Shown: positions 25,655 through 34,152 of the stretch, piece by piece
How positions within the stretch are numbered: the first letter of the stretch is position 1
Layout: each line of letters opens with the position of its first letter
NCBI GenBank assembly: GCA_016191395.1
Contig: JACPOS010000031.1
Location: 1-64,000, forward strand
Length of the DNA: 64,000 nt
Direction of reading: 5' to 3'
From: Chloroflexota bacterium
GTDB taxonomy: Bacteria; Chloroflexota; Limnocylindria; Limnocylindrales; CSP1-4
Position numbers and translations under genes: made by a program
The notes under the pieces: model-generated
Databases searched by the model: none
What the model was told of the DNA's origin: nothing
What the model saw: only the letters and a program-made list of their open reading frames with translations

Positions 25655-26039
25655 GCCCAGGCTGCTCCCAGCAATAGGAGTAGCCCTCGTATCAGGGCTC
25701 CTCGCATGTCAGGCGACTCCGCGTCCATCCGACGCGAATGCTTCGGGATCGCCAGCTCCTCAGCTTCACATAGGAAACGTGGATGGCCCGACGGTCAAGG
25801 TCTCTGTTTCAGGGGTCACTGTTGCCACCGTCGGATGCGGTCAGTCCACAACGGTCACGCCGACCCAGCCTCAACCCTGGGACGTCGTTGTCTTGGATGC
25901 CGCAGCCTCTCAGTTGTTCCGAAAGACGCTGACTCCAGGGTCCGACCAAGGCGTTCTCATTCGTTCTGACGGCGTCATCGCGGGTCCATGGCCCCTATCA
26001 GGTGGTCCGGCCCCCTCTACCACTTGCCCGCCCTCCTAG
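25599..26039 (+). CDS. Small predicted lipoprotein of unknown function
   Basis: 146 residues from ATG 25599. A basic segment (RHRPRLL) leads to a hydrophobic helix AIGVALVSGLLA and a cysteine (lipobox LLAC), then a Pro/Ser linker and a small beta domain (LHIGNVDGPTVKVSVSGVTVATVGCGQSTTVTP) with two more cysteines, one at the C-terminus (TTCPPS). The start overlaps the upstream gene by 56 nt, and a later start cannot be excluded. Third gene of the exported-protein cluster. Confidence 0.55.
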   Translation: MIRRAQSSGGSKAGPLRHRPRLLPAIGVALVSGLLACQATPRPSDANASGSPAPQLHIGNVDGPTVKVSVSGVTVATVGCGQSTTVTPTQPQPWDVVVLDAAASQLFRKTLTPGSDQGVLIRSDGVIAGPWPLSGGPAPSTTCPPS

Positions 26040-26099
26040 TGTGGCCTCCGCATGTGACATTGGGCGACGCTGAGCGAGGCGAATGCGTGACGTCCGGGG

Positions 26100-27004
26100 T
26101 CAATCGGCGTCGAGCAGCTCCAATACCGGTGCCAGCGCATCGAGCGCCGCGAGCGTCGGGGGCCAGACGACGAGCTCCAGGTTCGTGTAGCCGGCGGCGC
26201 CGAACGCCCTGAAGGCGTCGGCAATCTCCTCGGCCGAGCCGCGAACCGGGGGTCCGAACACCGCCTCCGCGCCCGTGAATGACGTCGGCTCCACGACGAT
26301 GCCGGCGGACTTGCCGATCGTCGCGGGGTCGCGGCCCACCTCGACGCAGGCTGCCTCGATGGAGGCCAGGCGGGGCCCGAACTCGGTGAGGTCGCTCCGC
26401 TCGTTGACGTACCAGCTCCAGATGTGGGCGTGGAGCGCGGCGAGCCGGAGCATCCTGGGGCCCTTGGCGCCGATCATGATCGGGATCCTGCCCGGCCGTG
26501 GCCCGACGGGCCGGTGCTCGAGCTCCCGTGGTAGGTGCCCTCGAAGTCCGCCCGCCCCTGGCGCAGCAGCGGAACGATGATCGCCAGGGCCTCCTCGAAC
26601 CGGCTCTGCACGTGGTCCTCGGGCAGCCCGAACGCGTGCGCCTGCCGACCGGCGTGCCCGGAGCCCAGGCCCAGCACGAACCGTCCGCCGCTGATCTCGT
26701 CGATCGTCTCGACGGCCTTCGCCGTGATCCCCGGGTTCCGATGCAGCGCCGACAGAACCCAGGTGCCCACCTTCACCCGCGAGGTCGCGGCGGCGACCGC
26801 GCCGGTCATCGCGACGCCCTCCCACCAGCCCTGCGCGGTCCCGGAATCCGAGCGCCAGAGCAGCTCATCCGCTGTCCAGACCGCGTCGAACCCGAGCGCC
26901 TCGGCGTGCAGCGCGAGATCGCGAATGTTCGCCCAGCGCGTGTTGGACCCATCGACGAACGAGTCTCCCATCGGGAGGACGAGGCCGATCTCGAGTGGGC
27001 GCAT
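26100..27004 (-). pseudogene. LLM-class (F420-dependent type) flavin oxidoreductase, frameshifted
   Basis: The N-terminal frame (27004 to about 26525) reads MRPLEIGLVLPMGDSF ... LGLGSGHAGRQAHAFGLPEDHVQSRFEEAL...FEGTYHG. The rest continues in another frame from about 26524 (RELEHRPVGPRPGRIPIMIGAKGPRML ... LELVVWPPTLAALDAL) to the stop at 26100. Joined, they make one luciferase-like TIM-barrel oxidoreductase of about 300 residues. A single missing base near 26524-26530 explains the break. Both halves are well conserved, so the lesion is very recent or a sequencing error. Such enzymes often use F420 or FMN; the substrate is unknown. It is the last gene after dtd. Confidence 0.8.
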
Positions 27005-27019
27005 GGGACCTCCCTTGAC

Positions 27020-27478
27020 TCAGCCGCGACTGCCCGCGTCCGTATCGAGCCAGATGGTGAACGGGCCGTCGTTCACGAGCTCGACCGCCATCTCGGCGCC
27101 GAACGAGCCGGTCTGGACGTCCGCGACGCCGGCCTCGCGGAGGCCTGCGGCGACCAGCTGGTAGAGCCGTTCGGCGAGCTGCGGGTCGCCGGCGTTCGTG
27201 AAACCCGGGCGCCGGCCGCGCGAGGTGTCCGCGTACAGGGTGAACTGGCTCACGACGAGCGCCGCGCCGTGGATGTCCAGGATCGAGCGGTTGGTGCGGC
27301 CCTCCGGGTCGGCGAAGATCCGGAGCTCGGTGATGCGCCGCGCGAGGTTCGCTGCCGTTGCCTCGTCGTCGCCGTGCCCAACGCCGACCAGCACCAGCAG
27401 GCCCGGCCCGATCGAGGCGATCGTCTCGTCGGCCACCCGCACGGACGCCCGACTGACGCGCTGGAGGAGCGCTCGCAC
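27020..27478 (-). CDS. dtd: D-aminoacyl-tRNA deacylase
   Basis: 152 residues, normal length. MRALLQRVSRASVRVADETIASIGPG, the SQFTLYAD motif and the C-terminal NDGPFTIWLDT (family NGPVT) are the DTD signatures. The enzyme frees tRNA from mischarged D-amino acids and glycine using main-chain chemistry at the cross-subunit Gly-Pro. It follows rpe with one base between. Confidence 0.95.
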   Translation of the reverse strand: MRALLQRVSRASVRVADETIASIGPGLLVLVGVGHGDDEATAANLARRITELRIFADPEGRTNRSILDIHGAALVVSQFTLYADTSRGRRPGFTNAGDPQLAERLYQLVAAGLREAGVADVQTGSFGAEMAVELVNDGPFTIWLDTDAGSRG

Positions 27479-27479
27479 C

Positions 27480-28454
27480 TCAGGCGGAGGCGCGCTTGAG
27501 CGCGGTGCGGCGCCGCGAGAATCGCGCCTTCGCGGCCGCCTCGGCGGATGCGGGGATGAGCACGTCCCAATGCCGGATCTCGTCGTCCATCTCGGCCGGG
27601 TCCTCGCTGGCCCGGAAGAGCAGCACGGGGATCCCGGCCGCCTCGACCTCCTCGCGCAGCGTGCGCGCCTGCGGCCGACGGAGCGAGGCGAAGGTCACCA
27701 TGCGGTCGCGAGGGATCGGTGGGACGCCCTTGTTGAGGGTGTACTGGTAGCCCTCGTCCGCGAGCGCCCGGATGAGGCGGATCTCGCGGGCCATGTCGCG
27801 ACCCTTCAGCCACAGCGCGGACCCGACGACGAGGATGTCGACGCCCTGCCCGCCCACGAGCTCGGCCGTGTCGCGGTTCACGCCGCCGTCCACGTGGATC
27901 TCGCCGCCGTGGAGCTTGTGCGCCAGGTACTGGCGCGCCGCGAGGAGCTTGGCCTTCGCCACGTCGGTCATGAACGCCTGGCCGCCGAAGCCTGGCTCCA
28001 CGGTCATGACCATCACGATGTCGATCAGGTGCTGGTATGGCTCGAGCGCGGACAGCGGCGTCTTCGGCTTGACGCACAGGCCGGCGGCTCGACCGGCGGC
28101 GCGGATCGCGCGGAGGGTCGGCTCGATCGGCTCCTTGATCTCGACGTGAATCGTCACGGAATCGCAGCCCGCGTCGAGGTACTCATCGATGTAGCGGCCG
28201 GGCTCGGAGATCATCAGGTGCGCATCGAACGGGATGCGCGTGCGCTTCCGAAGCGCCTTGATGGTCGTGGCCCCGAAAGTGAGGTTCGGGACGAAGTGGC
28301 CGTCCATCACGTCGAGGTGGATGCGGTCGGCGCCCTCGCGCTCTGCCCGCTTCACCGCGTGGGCGAGGTTGCCGAGGTCGGCGTTCAGGATGCTCGCGGC
28401 GACGCGGGCTCGCGCGGTCGAGACCGTGTCGCGCTGGCGCGGTGAGCGGCGCAT
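27480..28454 (-). CDS. rpe: Ribulose-phosphate 3-epimerase with C-terminal extension
   Basis: 324 residues, about 100 longer than usual. The epimerase barrel occupies about residues 17-235: VAASILNADLGNL, HLDVMDGHFVPNLTFG, FDAHLMISEPGRY, MTVEPGFGGQAF and HVDGGVN (metal ligands and catalytic Asp). The last 85 or so residues (from EGYQYTLNKGVPPIPRDRMV to the end) have no counterpart in ordinary RPE and look like a small folded alpha/beta module followed by a basic tail. RPE interconverts ribulose-5-P and xylulose-5-P. The ATG overlaps the rlmN stop (TGATG). Confidence 0.9.
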   Translation of the reverse strand: MRRSPRQRDTVSTARARVAASILNADLGNLAHAVKRAEREGADRIHLDVMDGHFVPNLTFGATTIKALRKRTRIPFDAHLMISEPGRYIDEYLDAGCDSVTIHVEIKEPIEPTLRAIRAAGRAAGLCVKPKTPLSALEPYQHLIDIVMVMTVEPGFGGQAFMTDVAKAKLLAARQYLAHKLHGGEIHVDGGVNRDTAELVGGQGVDILVVGSALWLKGRDMAREIRLIRALADEGYQYTLNKGVPPIPRDRMVTFASLRRPQARTLREEVEAAGIPVLLFRASEDPAEMDDEIRHWDVLIPASAEAAAKARFSRRRTALKRASA

Positions 28455-29683
28455 CAGTCCACCCCTGCCGGCACGGGTTCCTCGCTCCGCTCGCCGAGCA
28501 GCGCCTTCGCGCTCGCGGCCTCCAGGCGCTTGCGGCGCCACGCCACCGCGGGCGCGGCCGGCTCTCCGGCGCGCTCCGCGGCGAGCTGGCCGCAGGCGGC
28601 ACCGATCTCCTGGCCGCGGTTGCGACGGATCGTCACGGGGATGCCCACTGCCTGGAGGCGAGCGGCGAATGCCTCGATGACCGGCATGGAGCTGGCGGTC
28701 CAGGGCGTGTGCGCGACCGGGTTCATCGGGATCAGGTTGACGTGTGCGAGGTCGCCGCGCAGCAGGTTCGCGAGCGCGTCCGCGTCCGCGTCGGTGTCGT
28801 TCGCGCCGCCGATCATCGTCACTTCGTAGCTCACGCGTCGGCCCGTGGCGACGGCGTGATCCCTTGCGGCCGCCACGACCTCGGCGACCGGCCAGCGTCG
28901 ATTGAGCGGCACGAGCACGTCCCGCAGGGCATCGCGGGCGGCGTGGATGCTGATCGCGAGCGTGAACTGCGGCCCTAGCGCGGTCAGGCGACGGATCCCC
29001 GGCACGACACCCGAAGTGAACACCGTGATGTGGCGCGCACCGAGGCCCAGCCGCTTCGGATCGTTCAGCGCCTCGACGGATTCGAGCACGCGGTCCAGGT
29101 TGAGGAGCGGCTCCCCCATCCCCATGAACACGATGTTCGTGAGGTGCGCGCCGTCCTCGCGGGCCTTCAGGCGAGCGACGGCGCTCCGGACCTGGTCCAG
29201 GATCTCCGCCGTCTCGAGGTCGCGCGTGAAGCCCAGCTCGCCGGTCGCACAGAACGGGCAGCCCACGGCGCACCCGGCCTGGCTGGAGATGCAGAGGGTG
29301 TGTCGCGCCTTCCGCCCGGCCCGCGCCGGGTAGTGCATGAGCACGGACTCGATCGAGTAGCCGTCCGACAGGCGGTGCAGCGCCTTCTCCGTCTGGCCGG
29401 CGTCGGCGAGGACCAGCGTCTCGTCGACCATCGTGGTCCAGCGGAACGCCTCGTCGAGCGTGGTCGCGAGCGCCCTGGGCAGCGTCGTGACATCGGCGAT
29501 GCTCGTCGCGGACCCGCCCCAGACGGCGTCCAGGATCTGGCGTGCCCGGAACGCCGGCTCGCCACGGGCCGTGAGCCAAGCCTCGAGGGAGGCCAGGTCG
29601 AGGCCGGACAGGCCTGGCCGCGGGTCGCTCACGGGCTTGCCGTCGAGCACGCGGAGCGCCACGGCGCCGGGAGACGCGGCCAT
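28454..29683 (-). CDS. rlmN: 23S rRNA/tRNA adenine-C2 methyltransferase RlmN (radical SAM)
   Basis: 409 residues. The radical SAM cluster CAVGCPFC, the family motif NIVFMGMGEPLLN and the methyl-carrying C-terminal cysteine (GAACGQL) are all present. RlmN methylates A2503 of 23S rRNA and A37 of some tRNAs. An Ala/Arg/Glu-rich C-terminal extension of about 50 residues follows the core. The start overlaps the stop of the molybdoenzyme gene by one base. Confidence 0.96.
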   Translation of the reverse strand: MAASPGAVALRVLDGKPVSDPRPGLSGLDLASLEAWLTARGEPAFRARQILDAVWGGSATSIADVTTLPRALATTLDEAFRWTTMVDETLVLADAGQTEKALHRLSDGYSIESVLMHYPARAGRKARHTLCISSQAGCAVGCPFCATGELGFTRDLETAEILDQVRSAVARLKAREDGAHLTNIVFMGMGEPLLNLDRVLESVEALNDPKRLGLGARHITVFTSGVVPGIRRLTALGPQFTLAISIHAARDALRDVLVPLNRRWPVAEVVAAARDHAVATGRRVSYEVTMIGGANDTDADADALANLLRGDLAHVNLIPMNPVAHTPWTASSMPVIEAFAARLQAVGIPVTIRRNRGQEIGAACGQLAAERAGEPAAPAVAWRRKRLEAASAKALLGERSEEPVPAGVD

Positions 29684-31980
29684 CAGCCCGCGTCGCCGTT
29701 GAGTGCCCGCCAGACGCGCGGGCGGGTCATCGGCAGCTCGCGCATTCGAACGCCGGTTGCGGCCGCGATCGCGTTCGCGACGGCTGCGGCGCCGGCGATC
29801 ACCGGCGCCTCGCCGATCCCCTTGGCACCGAGCGGACCGTCGGGAGCGGGCACCTCGACGCTCGTGGTCGCGAGCGTGCCGACGTCCTCGGCCCGCGGCA
29901 TCGCGTAGTCGAGGAACGTGCCGGTGAGGAGCTGCCCGTTGCCGTCGTGGACGAGCCGCTCCATCGTCGCCCAGCCGATCCCCTGGGCCGCAGCGCCGTG
30001 CTGCTGCCCCTCCACCAACGCGGCGTTCAGCACGCGGCCCACGTCCTGCACCACGTGATCCGCGAGGACGGTGACGGCGCCGGTGTCCCGATCAACGCGG
30101 ACGCGCACCACGTGCCCGGACACGGACGGTGCGAGGCTTGGGACCTCGGCACGGCCCTGGCCCTCGATCGGCTCGCGGCCCGCCCGGGCGTTGGCGCGGA
30201 CGAGCTTCGCGAGCGGGATCGCCTTCTCCGGCGTGCCTCGCGGGCGCACGGTCCCCTCGAACAGCTCCAGGTCTTCGACCGCGATCTCGAGCTGGAGCGC
30301 CGCGGCCTCCAGCAGCCGCTTGCCGACCTCCTCGGCCGCGCGACGGATCGCCCGACCTGCCGAGTACGTGATCGTGCTGCCGCCGCTGCCCGGCGACGAC
30401 GGTGCGCCGTCGGAATCCAGCGTCACGATCTGCACGACGTCAGGCGAGACCCCGAGCGCGTCGGCGACGATGGCCTGGAAGCCGCCCGCGACGCCCGACA
30501 TGTCAGCCACGCCGGTCATGACCTGCACGCTCCCGTCAGCCGACATCTTGCAGGCCGCCGCCGCGGCGTTCGTCGCGCCCGGCCAGTAGCCAAGAGCGAC
30601 GCCGACACCCTCATCCGGCTCCGCGACGGCCGCCCCGGTGGACGCCCGGTCGCGCCAGGTCGCGCTCGCCTCGAGCGCGTCGAGGACCTCGGCTGCGCCA
30701 TGGGCGGTCCACGTCTCGCCATCGACCATCGCCCCGCCCTCGGCGACCAGGTTCCGCCGGCGGAGGTCGATCGGGTCCATGTGCAGGGCTGCGGCGAGCT
30801 CGTCGATCAGCGTCTCCAGCGCGAAGCACGTTTGCGGCGCGGTCGGCGCCCGGTACGCACCGACGCCGAACCGGTTCGTGCGGACGCCGTACGCCTTGAT
30901 GTCGAACGAGGGCCACGCGTACGGCCCGGCGATGAGCACGCCACCGAGCGACTCCGCGCTCCCCTCCTCGTAGGCGCCCGCGTCCGCGACGATCCGCGCC
31001 CCCAGCCGGGTGAAACGGCCGTCGGCATCGGCGCTGATGCGGATCGTCATCCCGAGCGGCTGCCCGGGGTTGGCGGCGGCGAAGTCCTCGGACCTGGTGA
31101 CGGCCAGCCGGACGGGCCGGCGGAGCTTCCACGCCGCGGCGGCGGCGAGCGTGTCGAAGAGCGGCCACTTGCCGCCGAAGCCGCCCCCCAGCGGCGTCCC
31201 GATGGCGCGGACGCGTCGCTGCGGCAGCCCCAGGGCCTTCGCGATCTCGCTGCGCGCGGTGAACAGCGACTGCGTGGACGTCTCGATCACGAGGGTGTCG
31301 TCGGCGTCCACCCACGCGGTGCACGCCTGCGGTTCCAGGTACCCCTGGTGGATCCAGGCGGTCGAGAACGTTCCCTCGCGGGTCACGGCGGATCGCCCGA
31401 GTGCGGACAGGGCGTCGCCCTCCCGGTACCGGTACCGGCCGGTGACGTTCTCCGACAGCACCTCCGCATCGATCGACACGTCCCCGCCTCCGCCGACCCC
31501 GGCGTGCGTCTGGGCGTCCATCGACCCGGTTCGGTCGCCCTCCTCCGCGAGCTCCACGCGGACGAGCGGCGACGCGGCCACCATCGCCGCCTCCGCGTCG
31601 ACGACCGACGGCAGCGCCTGCAGTCGGACCGAGACGAGCTCCGCGCCGTCAACCGCCGCCTGGGGCGTCCGTGCCACGACCAGCGCGACCGGCTCGCCAG
31701 CGAAGACCACCTCCGACCGTGCGAGCGGCCGGCTCAGCCGGTCGCTGCCCTCGCCCTTCAGCGGCAGGTCCTCGGCGGCGAACACCGCCACGACACCCGG
31801 GACCGCGAGCGCGGCCGCACCGTCGACCGCCACGATCCGGGCGTGCGCCCGTTGGGCGAGGACGAGCCGCGCGTGCAGCAGGCCGCGCATCGGCCGATCG
31901 GCGAGGTAGCGCGTCGCGCCGCGAACCTTCGCGGGGGTATCCGGCCGCGGGCGCGGAGCGCCGACGATGTCCGTGCTCAT
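29683..31980 (-). CDS. Xanthine dehydrogenase-family molybdenum-binding (large) subunit
   Basis: 765 residues. Both Ald_Xan_dh_C domains are present: N-terminal DTPAKVRGATRYLADRPMRGLLHARLV, then GGGFGGKWPLFDTLAAAAAWKL, AYRAPTAPQTCFALETLID and the C-terminal GAKGIGEAPVIAGAAAVANAI, which includes the conserved catalytic glutamate. It hydroxylates a heteroaromatic or oxidises an aldehyde; the substrate is unknown. The FAD and 2Fe-2S partners normally needed are not in this window. It overlaps fmt (4 nt) and rlmN (1 nt), so it is embedded in a translation-maturation operon. Confidence 0.92.
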   Translation of the reverse strand: MSTDIVGAPRPRPDTPAKVRGATRYLADRPMRGLLHARLVLAQRAHARIVAVDGAAALAVPGVVAVFAAEDLPLKGEGSDRLSRPLARSEVVFAGEPVALVVARTPQAAVDGAELVSVRLQALPSVVDAEAAMVAASPLVRVELAEEGDRTGSMDAQTHAGVGGGGDVSIDAEVLSENVTGRYRYREGDALSALGRSAVTREGTFSTAWIHQGYLEPQACTAWVDADDTLVIETSTQSLFTARSEIAKALGLPQRRVRAIGTPLGGGFGGKWPLFDTLAAAAAWKLRRPVRLAVTRSEDFAAANPGQPLGMTIRISADADGRFTRLGARIVADAGAYEEGSAESLGGVLIAGPYAWPSFDIKAYGVRTNRFGVGAYRAPTAPQTCFALETLIDELAAALHMDPIDLRRRNLVAEGGAMVDGETWTAHGAAEVLDALEASATWRDRASTGAAVAEPDEGVGVALGYWPGATNAAAAACKMSADGSVQVMTGVADMSGVAGGFQAIVADALGVSPDVVQIVTLDSDGAPSSPGSGGSTITYSAGRAIRRAAEEVGKRLLEAAALQLEIAVEDLELFEGTVRPRGTPEKAIPLAKLVRANARAGREPIEGQGRAEVPSLAPSVSGHVVRVRVDRDTGAVTVLADHVVQDVGRVLNAALVEGQQHGAAAQGIGWATMERLVHDGNGQLLTGTFLDYAMPRAEDVGTLATTSVEVPAPDGPLGAKGIGEAPVIAGAAAVANAIAAATGVRMRELPMTRPRVWRALNGDAG

Positions 31981-32945
31981 CGCGCGAACGATCCCACGAG
32001 CTGGCGCTGTCCGCGCAGGAACTCCTCGCCGGTCACCGCGCGCCTGCCCTCGCGCTGGGCGGCATCGATGACGAGACGTCCCTCTGACGTCGCCAGCGCG
32101 AGCCGACCTTCGTGCTCGACGACGGCGCCGGGCCTATCACCGGGGCGGGGTTCGGCGACGGACGCTTCGAGCACTGCCACACGGCCGAGCGGGGTCTCGA
32201 TGAACGTGCCGGGCCACGAGGCATTCGCGCGAACCTGGCGCTCCAGCTCCCGCGCAGACCTGGACGGGTCCAGGCGGGCGTCCGCCCGGCGGAATGGCCG
32301 GGTCACGGTGGCTCCATGCGTTCCCTGCTCTCGCGCCGCCACGGAGCCATCCAGCCACTCGGCGATCGTGACCTGAAGGAGCGCGGCTCCCTCTGCAGCC
32401 GCCCGCGCCTCGAGATCCGGTCCGCGCTCGGTCCCGTCAAGCGGCCAGCGGCGCGACGCCACGATCGGTCCCGTATCGATGCCCTCGTCCATGCGGATGA
32501 TCGAAACGCCGGCCTCGGTGTCGCCCGCTGCGATCGTCGCCGGGATCGGTGTCGCCCCGCGGTGGCGCGGGAGTAGCGACGGATGCACGTTCAGGATGCC
32601 GCGTGGCGGCAGGTCCAGGAGCGACCGCGGGACGATCTGCCCGTAGTCGGCGAGGACACCAAGGTCCGGGCGCAGCGCGGCGACCTCGGCGACGGCTTCC
32701 GCGGCGTGGACCTTTGCCGGCTGCAGGATCGCCACCCCGAGCTCGCGGGCACGGACCGCGACCGGCGTCGGCGTGAGGGCCTTCGAGCGCCCTGCGGGCC
32801 TGTCGGGCGCGGTGACGACCGCGACCAGGTGCAGGCGCGGGTGCTCCGCGACGGCGTCAAGCATGGGCACCGCAAAGGCGCCGGAGCCGAAGAAGATGGT
32901 GCGTGCCCGGTCGGCCGCCCGCCCGGAGGCCGGACCGGCCGTCAT
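31977..32945 (-). CDS. fmt: Methionyl-tRNA formyltransferase
   Basis: 322 residues. The catalytic region reads GILNVHPSLLPRHRGATPIPATIAAGDTEAGVSIIRMDEGIDTGPI with the Asn-His-Asp triad of 10-formyl-THF transferases. The C-terminal OB-like domain (RQVRANASWPGTFIE) is present. It formylates Met-tRNAi; Def, encoded directly upstream, later removes the formyl group. It overlaps both neighbours by 4 nt. Confidence 0.96.
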   Translation of the reverse strand: MTAGPASGRAADRARTIFFGSGAFAVPMLDAVAEHPRLHLVAVVTAPDRPAGRSKALTPTPVAVRARELGVAILQPAKVHAAEAVAEVAALRPDLGVLADYGQIVPRSLLDLPPRGILNVHPSLLPRHRGATPIPATIAAGDTEAGVSIIRMDEGIDTGPIVASRRWPLDGTERGPDLEARAAAEGAALLQVTIAEWLDGSVAAREQGTHGATVTRPFRRADARLDPSRSARELERQVRANASWPGTFIETPLGRVAVLEASVAEPRPGDRPGAVVEHEGRLALATSEGRLVIDAAQREGRRAVTGEEFLRGQRQLVGSFAR

Positions 32946-33490
32946 CCCAGGGCGGGTGCCAGAACGCCGGCCGCCTCGCCGTCGCCCTCCGCCGCGGTGC
33001 CGTCGTCCTCGTCGTCATCGGCATGCGCCCGAACCGAGATCAGCTCGTCCATCGAGTCGAGGTAGTCGATGTACAGCTTGCCCTGGAGGTGGTCCAGCTC
33101 GTGCTGGAACGCGCGCCCGAGCAGGCCGGACCCGGCGACCTTGATGCGGCGCCCGCGCCGGTCCTGGGCGACGACCCAGACCTTCTCGCGACGGGTGACG
33201 TACGCGGCATAGCCCGGAATGGAGAGGCAGCCCTCGAGGTCCCGGTCGTCGCCCTCGGCTCGGACGATCTTCGGGTTCACCAGCTCGAACAGCCGATCCT
33301 CCACCTCGACCACGCACGCCGCGAGGCCCTCGCCGATCTGCGGCGCAGCAAGACCCACACCGGGTGCATGGCGCATGGTGTGCGTCAGGTCGTCGAGCAG
33401 GTTGTGGAGGAACCGGCCGAAGCTTTCGACCGGCTCGCCGCGCAGTCGAAGGCGCGGGTCGCCAAGGAGGACGATGGGGCGGACGCTCAC
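32942..33490 (-). CDS. def: Peptide deformylase
   Basis: About 182 residues from the GTG at 33490 (VSVRPIVLLGDPRLR). The three motifs are GVGLAAPQIG, EGCLSIPG (metal-binding Cys) and QHELDHLQG (HExxH). It removes N-formyl groups from nascent proteins. I prefer 33490 because TATACT lies seven bases upstream, suggesting a leaderless message; a GTG at 33529 would add 13 residues without a ribosome-binding site. An acidic, Ala-rich tail follows the core. The stop overlaps fmt. Confidence 0.94.
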   Translation of the reverse strand: MSVRPIVLLGDPRLRLRGEPVESFGRFLHNLLDDLTHTMRHAPGVGLAAPQIGEGLAACVVEVEDRLFELVNPKIVRAEGDDRDLEGCLSIPGYAAYVTRREKVWVVAQDRRGRRIKVAGSGLLGRAFQHELDHLQGKLYIDYLDSMDELISVRAHADDDEDDGTAAEGDGEAAGVLAPALG

Positions 33491-33497
33491 AGGCCCG

Positions 33498-33503
33498 AGT
33501 ATA
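33498..33503 (-). promoter_or_regulatory. Candidate -10 for a leaderless def transcript
   Basis: Minus-strand TATACT with seven bases to the GTG at 33490. The same 12-mer context TATACTCGGGCC occurs upstream of ilvE (45219-45230). No -35 recognised. Confidence 0.45.
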
Positions 33504-33615
33504 CGGTCGAGCTCGCGCGGCTGATCCACGCCAGTCGCTTCGTTGTCGGCTCCGCTGCTCGCTCACGCACGTCGAGGTGCGCTCGCTTCGCCTGCTCGCC
33601 TGGGCCTTGCGCCTG

Positions 33616-33632
33616 GCGCGGCTGAGCCGCGC
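33616..33632 (-). terminator. Palindrome between the 142-residue gene and def
   Basis: GCGCGGCT-G-AGCCGCGC, effectively a 6-bp stem with a 5-nt loop, lies 15 nt past the stop at 33647. It would separate def from the upstream small gene. No U-tract. The rest of 33491-33646 holds nothing I recognise apart from the def promoter. Confidence 0.35.
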
Positions 33633-33646
33633 GAAGATTCAGTCGG

Positions 33647-34075
33647 TCAGGCGACGCCCGAGGTCATCGGCTCGTCGGCGGTGGCCGCGTCTGCCGGTGC
33701 GTCGGTCTCGGACTCGACCGTGGTGGCGCTGGCAGCCTTCGCGGCCGCTGCGTCACGTCGGAGCTCCGTCGCGAAGTCGCTGGCCTTCTCGGCAAGCTTG
33801 TGGCCCGCCTGGCCTGTGAGGTCGGCGGCGCGCTGGGCGACCGGGCCGGCCTTCTCGCCCGCCTTGGCGGCGAGCTCGGCGGCCTTGATGCCGACCTCGC
33901 GGACGACCGGAGCGGCCTGCGTGGCCAGGTTCTCGATCATCGCCTGGAGCTGGCTCAGCCACTCGCGCGCCTGCTGGCCGGTGCTGCTGGTGGGCTGCTC
34001 CGGCTCGGTCCAGGCGAAGCTCTCCTCGGTGGACGAGCCCATCTCGCCTTCGGCCTTGGTGTTGAATTCGGTCAT
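33647..34075 (-). CDS. Small helical Ala/Lys/Glu-rich protein, unknown function
   Basis: 142 residues. The middle (residues 35-115) is one long amphipathic helix pattern with recurring A-A-x-K (EVGIKAAELAAKAGEKAGPVAQRAADLTGQAGHKLAEKASDFATEL), like phasin- or LEA-like proteins; the ends are acidic and disordered. No transmembrane helix or signal peptide. AGGAGATC precedes the ATG at 34075. It has its own gaps on both sides (77 nt from priA, about 155 nt from def) and is probably a separate unit. A role in stress protection or lipid/DNA coating is speculation. Confidence 0.6.
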   Translation of the reverse strand: MTEFNTKAEGEMGSSTEESFAWTEPEQPTSSTGQQAREWLSQLQAMIENLATQAAPVVREVGIKAAELAAKAGEKAGPVAQRAADLTGQAGHKLAEKASDFATELRRDAAAAKAASATTVESETDAPADAATADEPMTSGVA

Positions 34076-34152
34076 GGGTGATCTCCTCGTGTCGACGGTG
34101 CGCTGAAGGTAGGAGCTGCGCGCGGCGTCCCGACGATCCTACCCCCGATCGG

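Noticed and set aside
29683-31980. A complete molybdenum hydroxylase operon
   Set aside because: The genes on both sides are fmt and rlmN; no FAD-binding or 2Fe-2S subunit is encoded in this window.
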